A stretch of DNA of 12,724 nucleotides from an uncultured Eubacteriales bacterium (lineage in GTDB: Bacteria; Bacillota; Clostridia; Christensenellales; UBA1242), in assembly GCA_949067325.1 (NCBI GenBank), contig CARTDZ010000002.1, positions 1 to 12,724 of the forward strand, given 5' to 3'. Position numbers and translations under genes: made by a program. The notes beneath the pieces were generated by a model that did no database searches, was not told where the DNA came from, and worked only from the letters and a program-made list of their open reading frames with translations. Below are positions 1-5,834 of the stretch, in pieces (the stretch's first letter is position 1; the number at the start of each line of letters is the position of its first letter).

Positions 1-31
1 TCTTATTTTCATCAGATTTGAAATTTATCAT
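1..31 (-). CDS. 5' end of an unidentified gene running off the left edge
   Basis: Reading the minus strand, an ATG at 31-29 is preceded by a strong Shine-Dalgarno site (GGAGG, complement of 36-40) at about 4 bases spacing, followed by ten open codons (MINFKSDENK) to the window edge. The start signal is the only evidence. Too little protein is visible for any family assignment. It lies downstream of, and on the same strand as, the Nudix gene, separated by about 145 bases with a possible terminator. Confidence 0.55.
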   Translation of the reverse strand, partial: MINFKSDENK

Positions 32-78
32 GTTTCCTCCATCTATATTTTATCAAAAAAACAAAATATTTCAAAACA

Positions 79-112
79 AAAGAGAGAAGCATTGGATTAG
101 ACCTCTCTCTTT
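79..112 (-). terminator. Weak candidate terminator after the Nudix gene
   Basis: A 9-bp stem (79-87 with 104-112, AAAGAGAGA-type arms) with a 16-base loop lies 65 bases past the Nudix stop codon on the minus strand. The following minus-strand sequence is T-rich but interrupted by G and A, so it is not a textbook terminator. It is the only stem seen in the 145-base gap. Confidence 0.4.
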
Positions 113-176
113 GCCAAATTATTATCTTTTATGTCAACAAACAACGAAGTCTTTTTTATTTTGCGAACAATCAAGA

Positions 177-761
177 TTATCTCTCTTTCTCCTCACAAAT
201 TTTATTTTGTATAAGCTCTCTTGCTATGATGTTAGACCAGCTTTCAAAATTTCTTATTTCACTTAACTGACTGAATTCAATGAATTTCGTCTTGCCATCT
301 GTAAATTTGGGCTCAAATTCTTTTTCTAAAATAATAGGGAAAATAATCCCCACATGCTTTTGAGACTTCTCAGTTATGGGAGTATAAACAACCAATGGTT
401 TAAACTTTGTATTTACTTTTATTCCTAATTCTTCAAAAATTTCTCTTTGCATTCCTTGTAAAAATGTGTCGTGGAAACTTTGGTCAATGAAATCTTCTTT
501 GTCTAAATGTCCGCCAACATAGAGCAATGACTTGTCTTTTTCTGGGGAAATTTCTCCTGTAGATTTTGCTGATTTATTAACAACTAATATTTTACCACTC
601 GCAGTCAAGATACATCCTGCACAAATCGGTTGCACAACACCATCCATAGCCTCAACAACATCTCTGTCGCCAAAATTCAATTCAATACATAAATCTTCTA
701 ATTTATTTAATCCTGACTTGATATTGGATTTAGCAACATTAAAGTATCCTATTTTTTCCAT
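177..761 (-). CDS. Nudix hydrolase family protein with altered Nudix box
   Basis: This 194-residue protein carries the second half of the Nudix signature, REIFEELGI at residues 106-114, matching REUXEEXGU, which binds the divalent metal and positions a nucleoside-diphosphate-type substrate. A GGH at residues 83-85 precedes it, but G and RE are further apart than the usual G-x5-E-x7-RE spacing, so the Nudix loop appears extended and the canonical middle Glu is not in register. Nudix enzymes hydrolyse X-linked diphosphates. The substrate cannot be predicted here. A hydrophobic strand (GCILTASGKILVVNK, from residue 49) fits the first strand of the fold. The start is supported by AAGG nine bases upstream. 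It begins 45 bases after the CCA end of tRNA-Leu with no terminator between, so co-transcription is likely. Family is fairly secure; catalysis and substrate are inferred. Confidence 0.82.
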   Translation of the reverse strand: MEKIGYFNVAKSNIKSGLNKLEDLCIELNFGDRDVVEAMDGVVQPICAGCILTASGKILVVNKSAKSTGEISPEKDKSLLYVGGHLDKEDFIDQSFHDTFLQGMQREIFEELGIKVNTKFKPLVVYTPITEKSQKHVGIIFPIILEKEFEPKFTDGKTKFIEFSQLSEIRNFESWSNIIARELIQNKICEEKER

Positions 762-806
762 AATTGCTTACCTTTTTAATACAAAAACACATTTTAGTTG
801 CTATAT

Positions 807-892
807 TGGTGCGGGAGATGGGAGTTGAACCCACAAGATGTTCCCACCACAGGTACCTGAAACCTGCGCGTCTGCCATTCCGCCACTCCCGC
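807..892 (-). tRNA. tRNA-Leu (anticodon CAG)
   Basis: On the minus strand this folds as a class II tRNA. The acceptor stem is GCGGGAG with CTCCCGC, followed by discriminator A and encoded CCA (complement of 807-809). The anticodon stem is CAGGT/ACCTG around loop TTCAGGT, giving anticodon CAG. A long variable arm (about TGGTGGGAACATC) is present, then a T arm with TTCAACT. The length with CCA is 86 nt, and the long variable arm is typical of Leu. Confidence 0.95.
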
Positions 893-975
893 ATAAGTGC
901 TTGAAATTTTTTTGAAGCATCGCACTTGACAAAAAATATGTTTCTAGGCTCTTAAATTAATAATTCGCCATTATC

Positions 976-1004
976 ATTATAGACTATTTCAACTTGATTT
1001 GCAA
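976..1004 (-). promoter_or_regulatory. Promoter of tRNA-Leu
   Basis: Minus-strand -35 TTGCAA (complement of 999-1004) and a perfect -10 TATAAT (complement of 976-981) are separated by exactly 17 bases. Transcription would start near 969 and give a leader of about 75 bases. That leader contains an AAGTGC/GCACTT pairing (895-900 with 924-929) that could help 5' processing. It probably serves tRNA-Leu and the Nudix gene together. Confidence 0.7.
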
Positions 1005-1076
1005 GTGTTTGTAAATCAATAATAATTATAAAATACTTACAAAAATAAATTTTTTTCAATTTTTTTGCAAAAATAG

Positions 1077-1105
1077 TTGAAATGACAAAACAAAATGTGT
1101 ATAAT
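1077..1105 (+). promoter_or_regulatory. Promoter of tRNA-Ser
   Basis: The -35 is TTGAAA (1077-1082) and the -10 is a perfect TATAAT (1100-1105), 17 bases apart, with an upstream TGTG giving an extended -10. A short CGCGTTT...AAACGCG hairpin (about 1114-1131) lies in the leader just before the tRNA. Confidence 0.8.
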
Positions 1106-1142
1106 ATATATGTCGCGTTTGAAAAAACGCGTTAATATATAT

Positions 1143-1230
1143 GGAGAGATGGCTGAGCGGTCGAAAGCGGCGGTCTTGAAAACCGTTGACCTGAAAGGGT
1201 CCTGGGGTTCGAATCCCTATCTCTCCGCCA
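1143..1230 (+). tRNA. tRNA-Ser (anticodon TGA)
   Basis: This is a class II tRNA of 88 nt with encoded CCA. The acceptor stem is GGAGAGA/TCTCTCC with discriminator G and CCA (1228-1230). The anticodon stem is GCGGT/ACCGT around loop CTTGAAA, giving anticodon TGA. A long variable arm and the T-loop sequence GTTCGAATC are present. Its 3' end plus downstream bases recur near 4129 with one mismatch in 18. Confidence 0.96.
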
Positions 1231-1235
1231 AAATT

Positions 1236-1268
1236 CGACAAGCTTCGCAAATGAGGCTTGTCGTTTTT
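1236..1268 (+). terminator. Rho-independent terminator of tRNA-Ser
   Basis: A perfect 8-bp stem, CGACAAGC (1236-1243) with GCTTGTCG (1256-1263), is followed at once by five T residues. It begins six bases after the CCA end. Confidence 0.88.
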
Positions 1269-1312
1269 ATATTATGAAAGAAAATTCATTTTAAAATAAC
1301 TGGCAGTGAATC

Positions 1313-1341
1313 TTGAATATAAAAAATTATCATGATATTCT
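1313..1341 (+). promoter_or_regulatory. Candidate promoter of the methyltransferase-DUF1848-SPL operon
   Basis: The -35-like TTGAAT (1313-1318) and -10-like TATTCT (1336-1341) are 17 bases apart. Both are imperfect. Transcription would start around 1348, right at the foot of the 1351-1384 hairpin. It is the best candidate in the 138 bases between the tRNA-Ser terminator and the operon, but the call is tentative. Confidence 0.4.
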
Positions 1342-1350
1342 TCTTTTACA

Positions 1351-1384
1351 CAAAAAGTTGAAGAAAAAATTCTTCAACTTTTTG
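1351..1384. repeat. 15-bp perfect inverted repeat in the operon leader
   Basis: CAAAAAGTTGAAGAA (1351-1365) is the exact reverse complement of 1370-1384, with a 4-base AAAA loop. It ends 10 bases before the ribosome binding site of the next gene. The T5 tract in the right arm makes it resemble a terminator or attenuator readable on both strands. It could insulate the operon from the tRNA-Ser transcript or act as a leader control element. Confidence 0.7.
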
Positions 1385-1406
1385 CACTTTATGAAAGGAG
1401 AAATAT

Positions 1407-2063
1407 ATGGAAATTAAAAAGTTATGGCAGGGTTATAGATTCCCAAAATGTGAAAATTGTAAAAAGGATTGTCAAGGACATTTGGATTATGAAAATTTAT
1501 GTGCAAATCTAAATTACTTGAAAGAATATGCTGAAAAGAATTATGAGAAGAATAGGGAAAGTTTTAGTGAATTCAAAAAGATAACAGGAGATAAAAAATT
1601 AAATATCTTTTCTTTTGGATGTGGTCTTGGACTTGATTATGTTGGTGCAAAAGAAATTTTTGGAAACAACTTGAATTATTACGGCATTGAAGAATGTGAC
1701 TGGGCGATAAAGAACACTGACAACTATAAAAACTTTGAGCCAAAGTTGCCGAAAGCTATAAAGTTTGATGAAGGAATGTTTTTGCTTACTGCAACGCGAG
1801 AAAATGCGGTGCTGTGTTTCTTTAATTCGTTGTTTACAATCTCAAACAACACAGAAGATTTGCAAAAGCAGCTTTTTGACTCGTTGCAAAACAAGAAGAA
1901 TTTTTATATTGTTTGCGATTATACAATAAATAGCAATTATCATATGCCAAAAGTAGAACAAGATTTTATAAAAAAACTTTTAAGAAGATTAAGCGGACTA
2001 TTTGAATACAAAAGCTTTGAAATTTTAGGCGGAGATGGTATTATTGTTTGTGGAGAAAGATAA
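1407..2063 (+). CDS. Class I SAM-dependent methyltransferase-like protein
   Basis: This 218-residue protein shows a Rossmann-type SAM-binding signature. A hydrophobic strand leads into FGCGLG (residues 70-75, the glycine-rich motif I), followed about 20 residues later by an acidic strand end, YYGIEECDW (91-99), where a methyltransferase binds the SAM ribose. A later hydrophobic strand (near 134-138) fits motif IV, but no DPPY or NPPY is present, so it is not an ordinary adenine- or cytosine-N4 DNA methyltransferase. The N-terminus has clustered cysteines C15, C18, C22 and C32 (CxxC-x3-C), suggesting a metal or Fe-S site. The start has an excellent GAAAGGAG eight bases upstream. It is first in a tight operon: its stop is 3 bases before the DUF1848 start. 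The fold is inferred from motifs, and I do not recognise the specific family or substrate. Confidence 0.7.
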   Translation: MEIKKLWQGYRFPKCENCKKDCQGHLDYENLCANLNYLKEYAEKNYEKNRESFSEFKKITGDKKLNIFSFGCGLGLDYVGAKEIFGNNLNYYGIEECDWAIKNTDNYKNFEPKLPKAIKFDEGMFLLTATRENAVLCFFNSLFTISNNTEDLQKQLFDSLQNKKNFYIVCDYTINSNYHMPKVEQDFIKKLLRRLSGLFEYKSFEILGGDGIIVCGER

Positions 2064-2066
2064 AGT

Positions 2067-3005
2067 ATGATTTTAAGTGTTTCGCGGCGGACGGACATTC
2101 CTGCATTTTATTGTGATTGGTTTTTTGACAGATTAAAAGATGGCCATGTGCTTGTGCCAAATCCAATCAATCCAAAAAAGATAGCAAAGATAAAACTTGA
2201 GCCTTTAAAAATAAAAGAAGTTGAAGTGGATTTGCTGGGCCAAAGAAAAATCGAAATGCAAGGCAGTTTGGAAGGTATTGTTTTTTGGACAAAAAATCCG
2301 AAACCGATAATAAAAAGATTGAATGAGCTTGGCGATATAAAATATTACTTTCTCTATACGCTTAATGCTTACCCAAAACATATTGAAGCAAACCTTCCAA
2401 GTTTGGAAGAGAGGATTGAAACATTTAAAGAATTATCAAAGCATTGCCCTGTGATCTGGAGATATGACCCAATACTCTTAGCGGAAGGCATAGATGTCGA
2501 GTGGCATAAAAGAGAATTTGAAAAACTTTGTAAAGCTCTTTCTGGTTTTACAACACATTGTAAAATAAGTTTTGTGATTGAAAGTTATAGCGGCTGTTCG
2601 AAAAATGTTTATGCGCCAACACTACCACAAAAACATGAAATTCTTTCTGCCTTTTCACAAATTGCAAAAGAAAATAACATTCAAATTGAAGCTTGTGCAG
2701 AAAGTGGAGATTGGTCAAAGTATGGAATTGCTGCAAGCAAATGCATTGATGGAGAGATTTTTGAAAAGCTGCTGACGGAAAAGTTTAAAGAGAAAAACAT
2801 CATTGTCAAACGCAAAAATAACAAGCTTGATGGCCAACGCAAATTTTGTGGTTGTATGCCAGCAGTTGATATTGGAAGATATGACACTTGCTGTCATGGT
2901 TGCAATTATTGCTACGCACGCAAAAGCAAACCAAAAAGTATGTTTGATAAACTAGACGGTGAAATTTATGAACGCAAAACCGAATTGGAGTTTGAATATA
3001 AATAA
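2067..3005 (+). CDS. DUF1848 family protein with C-terminal CxxxCxxC cluster
   Basis: This 312-residue protein opens with ILSVSRRTDIPAFY and has the internal motif GIVFWTKNPKP (about 92-102), both typical of DUF1848, a family without an established function. The middle (residues 110-200) alternates strands and helices like a TIM-type barrel, including PSLEERIETFKEL and VIWRYDPIL. The C-terminus has C261, C263, then C275, C279 and C282 in the arrangement C-x3-C-x2-C within TCCHGCNYCYA, which matches the radical SAM iron-sulfur motif seen near the N-terminus of the next gene product. Length is normal for the family and no truncation is visible. It begins 3 bases after the methyltransferase-like gene and ends 9 bases before the SPL gene, so the three are surely co-transcribed. 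Radical SAM-like chemistry is plausible but inferred. A partial second copy lies at 3857-3936. Confidence 0.85.
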   Translation: MILSVSRRTDIPAFYCDWFFDRLKDGHVLVPNPINPKKIAKIKLEPLKIKEVEVDLLGQRKIEMQGSLEGIVFWTKNPKPIIKRLNELGDIKYYFLYTLNAYPKHIEANLPSLEERIETFKELSKHCPVIWRYDPILLAEGIDVEWHKREFEKLCKALSGFTTHCKISFVIESYSGCSKNVYAPTLPQKHEILSAFSQIAKENNIQIEACAESGDWSKYGIAASKCIDGEIFEKLLTEKFKEKNIIVKRKNNKLDGQRKFCGCMPAVDIGRYDTCCHGCNYCYARKSKPKSMFDKLDGEIYERKTELEFEYK

Positions 3006-3014
3006 AGGAAAAGT

Positions 3015-3851
3015 ATGAGTATAATTTACAAACCTTGCGGAATGGCAAGAGAATATAGTCCTTATGCGTGCAATATTTACATTGGTTGCAATCACGGTTG
3101 CAGATATTGTTATGCACCTCACACATTGCAAAGGCGAGGTGAAGAATATTTCATCAAGCCAGAGCCACGCAAAGACATTTTGAAACTTTTAGAGAAAGAC
3201 TTGCAAAAGAATGTTTACAAAGAGCAAGTGCTTTTGTCTTTTGTTGGAGATGTGTATGGCGACAATGCAGATGATTGTGCAACAACGCGAGAGGTGTTGA
3301 AACTTTTGAATGCATATCATGTGCCTGTTGCAGTGCTTTCCAAAGGAGGAAAGAAAATGCTAAGAGACTTAGATATTTTTAAAGAGTTTGGTGACCGAAT
3401 AACCGTTGGCACAACTTTGACTTTTTTGGATGAAGAGAAAAGTAAATATTGGGAGCCAAATGCAAGCACGCCAAGTGAAAGATTGGAGACACTCAAGACC
3501 TTGCACGATAAAGGAATTAAAACTTTTGCGAGTTTTGAGCCGACAATTGAGCCGGAAGAAAGCTTGAAACTTATTCGCAAAACACTTGAAATGGATTGTG
3601 TTGATCATTATAAAATCGGCAAAATCAACAATTACAAACGCGAAGATAAATGGCAAGATTGGGAGAAATACTTGCAAGATTGTGTTGATTTGCTTCGTCC
3701 AACAGGCAAACAGGTGTATTTTAAATTTTGTCTTCGCAAACTTGCACCAAATGTTCAACTGACACCACAAGAAAAAAATCCAGATGAATACATAGTGAGA
3801 ATTAAAGACGAAAGCGAGCAATTAAGTTTGTTTGACAACAAGAAGAGTTAG
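3015..3851 (+). CDS. SPL-family radical SAM protein (spore photoproduct lyase-like)
   Basis: This 278-residue protein has the radical SAM [4Fe-4S] motif C25-x3-C29-x2-C32 in the context GCNHGCRYCYA. This is the arrangement of the SPL (spore photoproduct lyase-like) group, in which the cluster cleaves SAM to a 5'-deoxyadenosyl radical. The rest reads as a TIM barrel: FVGDVYGDN near 76-84, VLSKGGKK near 98-105, TVGTTLTF near 121-128, FASFEPTI near 166-173. It is shorter than genuine SplB, and its Cys motif lies near the N-terminus, so it belongs to the wider family and need not repair spore photoproduct. The ribosome binding site AAAGGA is well placed. It is last in the operon with the methyltransferase-like and DUF1848 genes. 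The 3' third is duplicated at 3937-4053. The actual substrate is unknown. Confidence 0.86.
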   Translation: MSIIYKPCGMAREYSPYACNIYIGCNHGCRYCYAPHTLQRRGEEYFIKPEPRKDILKLLEKDLQKNVYKEQVLLSFVGDVYGDNADDCATTREVLKLLNAYHVPVAVLSKGGKKMLRDLDIFKEFGDRITVGTTLTFLDEEKSKYWEPNASTPSERLETLKTLHDKGIKTFASFEPTIEPEESLKLIRKTLEMDCVDHYKIGKINNYKREDKWQDWEKYLQDCVDLLRPTGKQVYFKFCLRKLAPNVQLTPQEKNPDEYIVRIKDESEQLSLFDNKKS

Positions 3852-3856
3852 GTTTA

Positions 3857-4053
3857 TATTACTTTCTTTACACATTGAATGCTTACCCAAAACATATTGA
3901 AGCCAATTTGCCAAGTTTGGAAGAGAAGGTTGAAACCGCAAGCTTGCACTAAATGTCATTTTGACAGATGCAGAGAAAAACCCAGACGAGTACATGGTGA
4001 GAATTAAAGACGAAAGCGAGCAATTAAGCTTGTTTGATGATAAGAAAAATTAG
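3857..4053 (+). pseudogene. Fossil of a second DUF1848-SPL pair, fused by deletion
   Basis: Bases 3857-3936 align without gaps to 2343-2422 inside the DUF1848 gene, with about 11 mismatches in 80, mostly synonymous (encoding YYFLYTLNAYPKHIEANLP and onward). Bases 3937-4053 align without gaps to 3735-3851, the 3' end of the SPL gene, including its stop (RKLALNVILTDAEKNPDEY and onward to LSLFDDKKN). The two fragments abut at 3936/3937, and the reading frame changes by one there, so DUF1848-frame translation hits a stop at once. This is the remnant of a diverged second copy of the gene pair that lost about 1.3 kb internally. It starts only 5 bases after the stop of the intact SPL gene. Confidence 0.88.
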
Positions 4054-4167
4054 TTCAATTTAGAAATAATGTTAATCGAAAATATCCGCAGCCAATTAAA
4101 ATTGGGTTATGATTGAATATCACTTGCGCCGCCAAAATTTGACAAGGGTTTTCTGTTTGCAAATTGA
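4054..4167. other. Non-coding stretch with an 18-bp echo of the tRNA-Ser 3' end
   Basis: No gene is visible between the fossil and the SHOCT terminator. Bases 4129-4146 (CCGCCAAAATTTGACAAG) repeat 1225-1242 at the tRNA-Ser 3' end and its downstream flank with one mismatch, and GCAAAT follows both copies a little further on. It may be the far boundary of a tRNA-targeted insertion, but no complete tRNA is present here. Confidence 0.45.
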
Positions 4168-4196
4168 TAAAAAACCGAGGAGAAAGCGCCTCGGTT
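4168..4196 (-). terminator. Terminator of the SHOCT-domain gene
   Basis: AACCGAGG (4173-4180) pairs with CCTCGGTT (4189-4196) around an 8-base loop. Read on the minus strand the hairpin is followed by a T run (complement of 4169-4174). It lies about 20 bases after the stop codon at 4218. Confidence 0.85.
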
Positions 4197-4217
4197 CTTA
4201 AATTATATTCCTAAGAT

Positions 4218-4724
4218 TTATATTCCCAAAATTTTCTTTCGCAGTGCATCATATTCGTCGGCCGTGATCAGCCCTTCCTCTCGCATTGCTTCCAACTTTT
4301 GAAGCTCAGCCTTTTGTTTGTCAAGATCGCTTCTATTGTTTGAAAAGGTGTTCTTTAACCCATTCCAAGCGTTTGACGCTTCCATTTCTACAGTTTCAGC
4401 AAAGCTTTTTTGATTTTGATCAACATTTCCAAGTTCAATATTTTTAATATAGTTGTCTACCATCATTGTTAAACATAAAAGCAAAATAAGACCTATGATT
4501 GTTGGCGCAAATACAATCGCTGTAAAAACTCCCCACCCCAACAAATTGCCGCGTTTCTGAACAAGTTGCTCGTCGGTCATTTTTGAAGCTTCGCCAAACC
4601 TATTGCTGGCGATAATAAGAGGCACGCCAATTATCGCACCAAAAATTGTTATACACAACAATATACCAATGACAAGAGCGACAATTCTCTCCACTGTAAA
4701 ATAAACACCAACTGCACTTTTCAT
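4218..4724 (-). CDS. Small membrane protein with C-terminal SHOCT domain
   Basis: This 168-residue protein has two hydrophobic, presumably membrane-spanning segments at about residues 13-39 and 62-89. A polar linker follows, then a C-terminal SHOCT domain (about 141-168) with the typical pattern LEAMREEGLITADEYDALRKKIL. SHOCT is a short helical motif found at the ends of many unrelated, often membrane, proteins and thought to mediate oligomerisation. It does not define a function. The start has a perfect GGAGG eight bases upstream. It has its own promoter (4749-4777) and terminator, so it is a single-gene unit unconnected to its neighbours. No function is proposed beyond membrane location. 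Confidence 0.82.
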   Translation of the reverse strand: MKSAVGVYFTVERIVALVIGILLCITIFGAIIGVPLIIASNRFGEASKMTDEQLVQKRGNLLGWGVFTAIVFAPTIIGLILLLCLTMMVDNYIKNIELGNVDQNQKSFAETVEMEASNAWNGLKNTFSNNRSDLDKQKAELQKLEAMREEGLITADEYDALRKKILGI

Positions 4725-4748
4725 AAACTTTTTCCTCCGTATATCATT

Positions 4749-4777
4749 ATATTAATTTTTTTCAAATTATTTGTCAA
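4749..4777 (-). promoter_or_regulatory. Promoter of the SHOCT-domain gene
   Basis: A perfect minus-strand -35 TTGACA (complement of 4772-4777) is followed after 17 bases by TAATAT (complement of 4749-4754). An overlapping perfect TATAAT lies 3 bases further on but at 20-base spacing. It abuts the stop codon of the SLOG-like gene. Confidence 0.6.
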
Positions 4778-4780
4778 GCC

Positions 4781-5290
4781 TTATTTTTTTAGTTCATACA
4801 AATTATATATTTTTTTATGACGTTTCAAAGCGAAATCAAAAATATTCTTTGTGCCTGTATTCACACTATGGTGGTCGTAATACATAATGACAAAATCGCT
4901 ATCTTTCACCATTCTTTCATTTCTCTTAATATACGAATTTCGTCCTGCATTAAATTCTTCTGAATAAAATCTTTCATCATAATAAATTGGTTGGAGTTCT
5001 ATCGAGCAATAGCTTTTAGCAAATTTTTTTATTAATTCAAATTCTGCTTTTTCAGATTTTAAAACAGATCTTTCGTGCTTACAATTATACGCAATCATTT
5101 TTATAAAATCATATTTTTTTTGCAATTTTGAAACGCACTGAGAACAAAAATAATTAAAGTTACTCCTGCTCCCAAAAATAAAACTGACAACTTTTTTATT
5201 TTCTATTAAGTTTATCAATAATTCATTTAAAAACTCATAATCCGCGTTTGTTGGATTAAAATCTCTATGTCCTATAAAACAACAATTCAT
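4781..5290 (-). CDS. SLOG-superfamily (DUF1273/YpsA-like) protein
   Basis: The 169-residue protein starts with CCFIGHRDF (residues 3-11), a strand and glycine turn typical of the SLOG (SMF/DprA-LOG) Rossmann-like superfamily that binds nucleotides or nucleotide-derived ligands. Further hallmarks are FIFGSRSNFN in the middle and RNERMVKDSDFVIMYYDHHSVNTGTKNIFDFALKR towards the end, the usual substrate-pocket pattern of DUF1273-type members. I chose the ATG at 5290: it has AAGG about nine bases upstream, whereas the upstream in-frame TTG at 5299 directly abuts that AAGG and lacks usable spacing. It is divergent from two XRE regulators and shares an intergenic region full of repeated motifs, so they may regulate it. 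SLOG proteins occur both in housekeeping and in nucleotide-signalling defence contexts. The exact role is unknown. Confidence 0.78.
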   Translation of the reverse strand: MNCCFIGHRDFNPTNADYEFLNELLINLIENKKVVSFIFGSRSNFNYFCSQCVSKLQKKYDFIKMIAYNCKHERSVLKSEKAEFELIKKFAKSYCSIELQPIYYDERFYSEEFNAGRNSYIKRNERMVKDSDFVIMYYDHHSVNTGTKNIFDFALKRHKKIYNLYELKK

Positions 5291-5306
5291 ATAAATCAAC
5301 CTTTTT

Positions 5307-5385
5307 CGTATACTATTTTTTATATAGTAACATATTTCGTATACATATGTAAACGATTTTGGCGATATTTTTAAAAATGTAAACG
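5307..5385. promoter_or_regulatory. Operator cluster between the SLOG and XRE genes
   Basis: Four related half-sites occur here. CGTATAC lies at 5307-5313, CGTATACAT at 5338-5346, ATGTAAACG at 5347-5355 and ATGTAAACG at 5377-5385. The middle two abut as an 18-bp near-perfect palindrome with one mismatched pair. Sites of like orientation are 30-31 bases apart, about three helical turns, so bound proteins would lie on one DNA face. A fifth copy is upstream of the second XRE gene. The likely binders are the XRE proteins (inference). A minus-strand TTTACA-N18-TACTAT promoter for the SLOG gene would overlap the palindrome. Confidence 0.62.
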
Positions 5386-5438
5386 TATTTAGATAATATT
5401 TGTAGCTTGTTTTGCTATATACTTTTAATGAGGAAAAA

Positions 5439-5762
5439 ATGCAAGAATTTATTTTAAATCAAACCCAAATTATGCACAGAGTGGCTTATTTCAGAAACGC
5501 AAGTAATATCTCGGCCAGTCAATTAAGTAAAAAACTTGGGCACAGCAGATCCTACATCTATCGTTTGGAAAGTTGCCAGATCAAGCTTGATTTGCAAATA
5601 TTAATGGACATACTCGAGTTGCTTCAAATATCAACTTCAGAATTTTTTTTCTATGATTTTATGAATTACAAAGTAAACATGAGATCTTTAAGCACATTAA
5701 ACAAATTAACCTCTTCAGAAAAAAGTCTTTTGCTATCTTTTATTAATTCCGTAAAAAGTTAA
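5439..5762 (+). CDS. XRE-family HTH transcriptional regulator (first paralog)
   Basis: The 107-residue protein has a Cro/C1-type helix-turn-helix at about residues 13-68: VAYFRN, ISASQLSKKLGHSRSYIYRLES for helices 2 and 3, then a dimer-type helix ending ISTSEFF. A short C-terminal tail, STLNKLTSSEKSLLLSFI, may serve dimerisation. The start at 5439 is chosen because TGAGG sits five bases upstream. The in-frame TTG at 5412 lacks a site and adds nine atypical residues. It is about two-thirds identical over the HTH core to the next gene, so the pair is a tandem duplication that has diverged. The repeated operator motifs upstream suggest autoregulation and control of the divergent SLOG gene. No effector domain is visible. 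Confidence 0.86.
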   Translation: MQEFILNQTQIMHRVAYFRNASNISASQLSKKLGHSRSYIYRLESCQIKLDLQILMDILELLQISTSEFFFYDFMNYKVNMRSLSTLNKLTSSEKSLLLSFINSVKS

Positions 5763-5772
5763 ATTGGTTAAA

Positions 5773-5781
5773 ATGTATACG
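5773..5781 (+). promoter_or_regulatory. Operator half-site before the second XRE gene
   Basis: ATGTATACG at 5773-5781 is the exact reverse complement of CGTATACAT at 5338-5346, placed 11 bases after the first XRE stop and about 60 bases before the second XRE start. It suggests that the same regulator(s) act on both genes. Confidence 0.5.
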
Positions 5782-5834
5782 TAATAGGTGAATAATTAAA
5801 ATTTAATCTTGTTAAAATAAAAATGAGGATGAAA

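Noticed and set aside
1056..1277. Short open frames on both strands across tRNA-Ser
   Set aside because: They overlap a complete tRNA gene with promoter and terminator; they are chance frames.
3852..4053. Reading 3857-4053 as a small intact gene
   Set aside because: The two fragments are joined out of frame, there is no start codon with a ribosome binding site, and the DUF1848 frame stops right after the junction.
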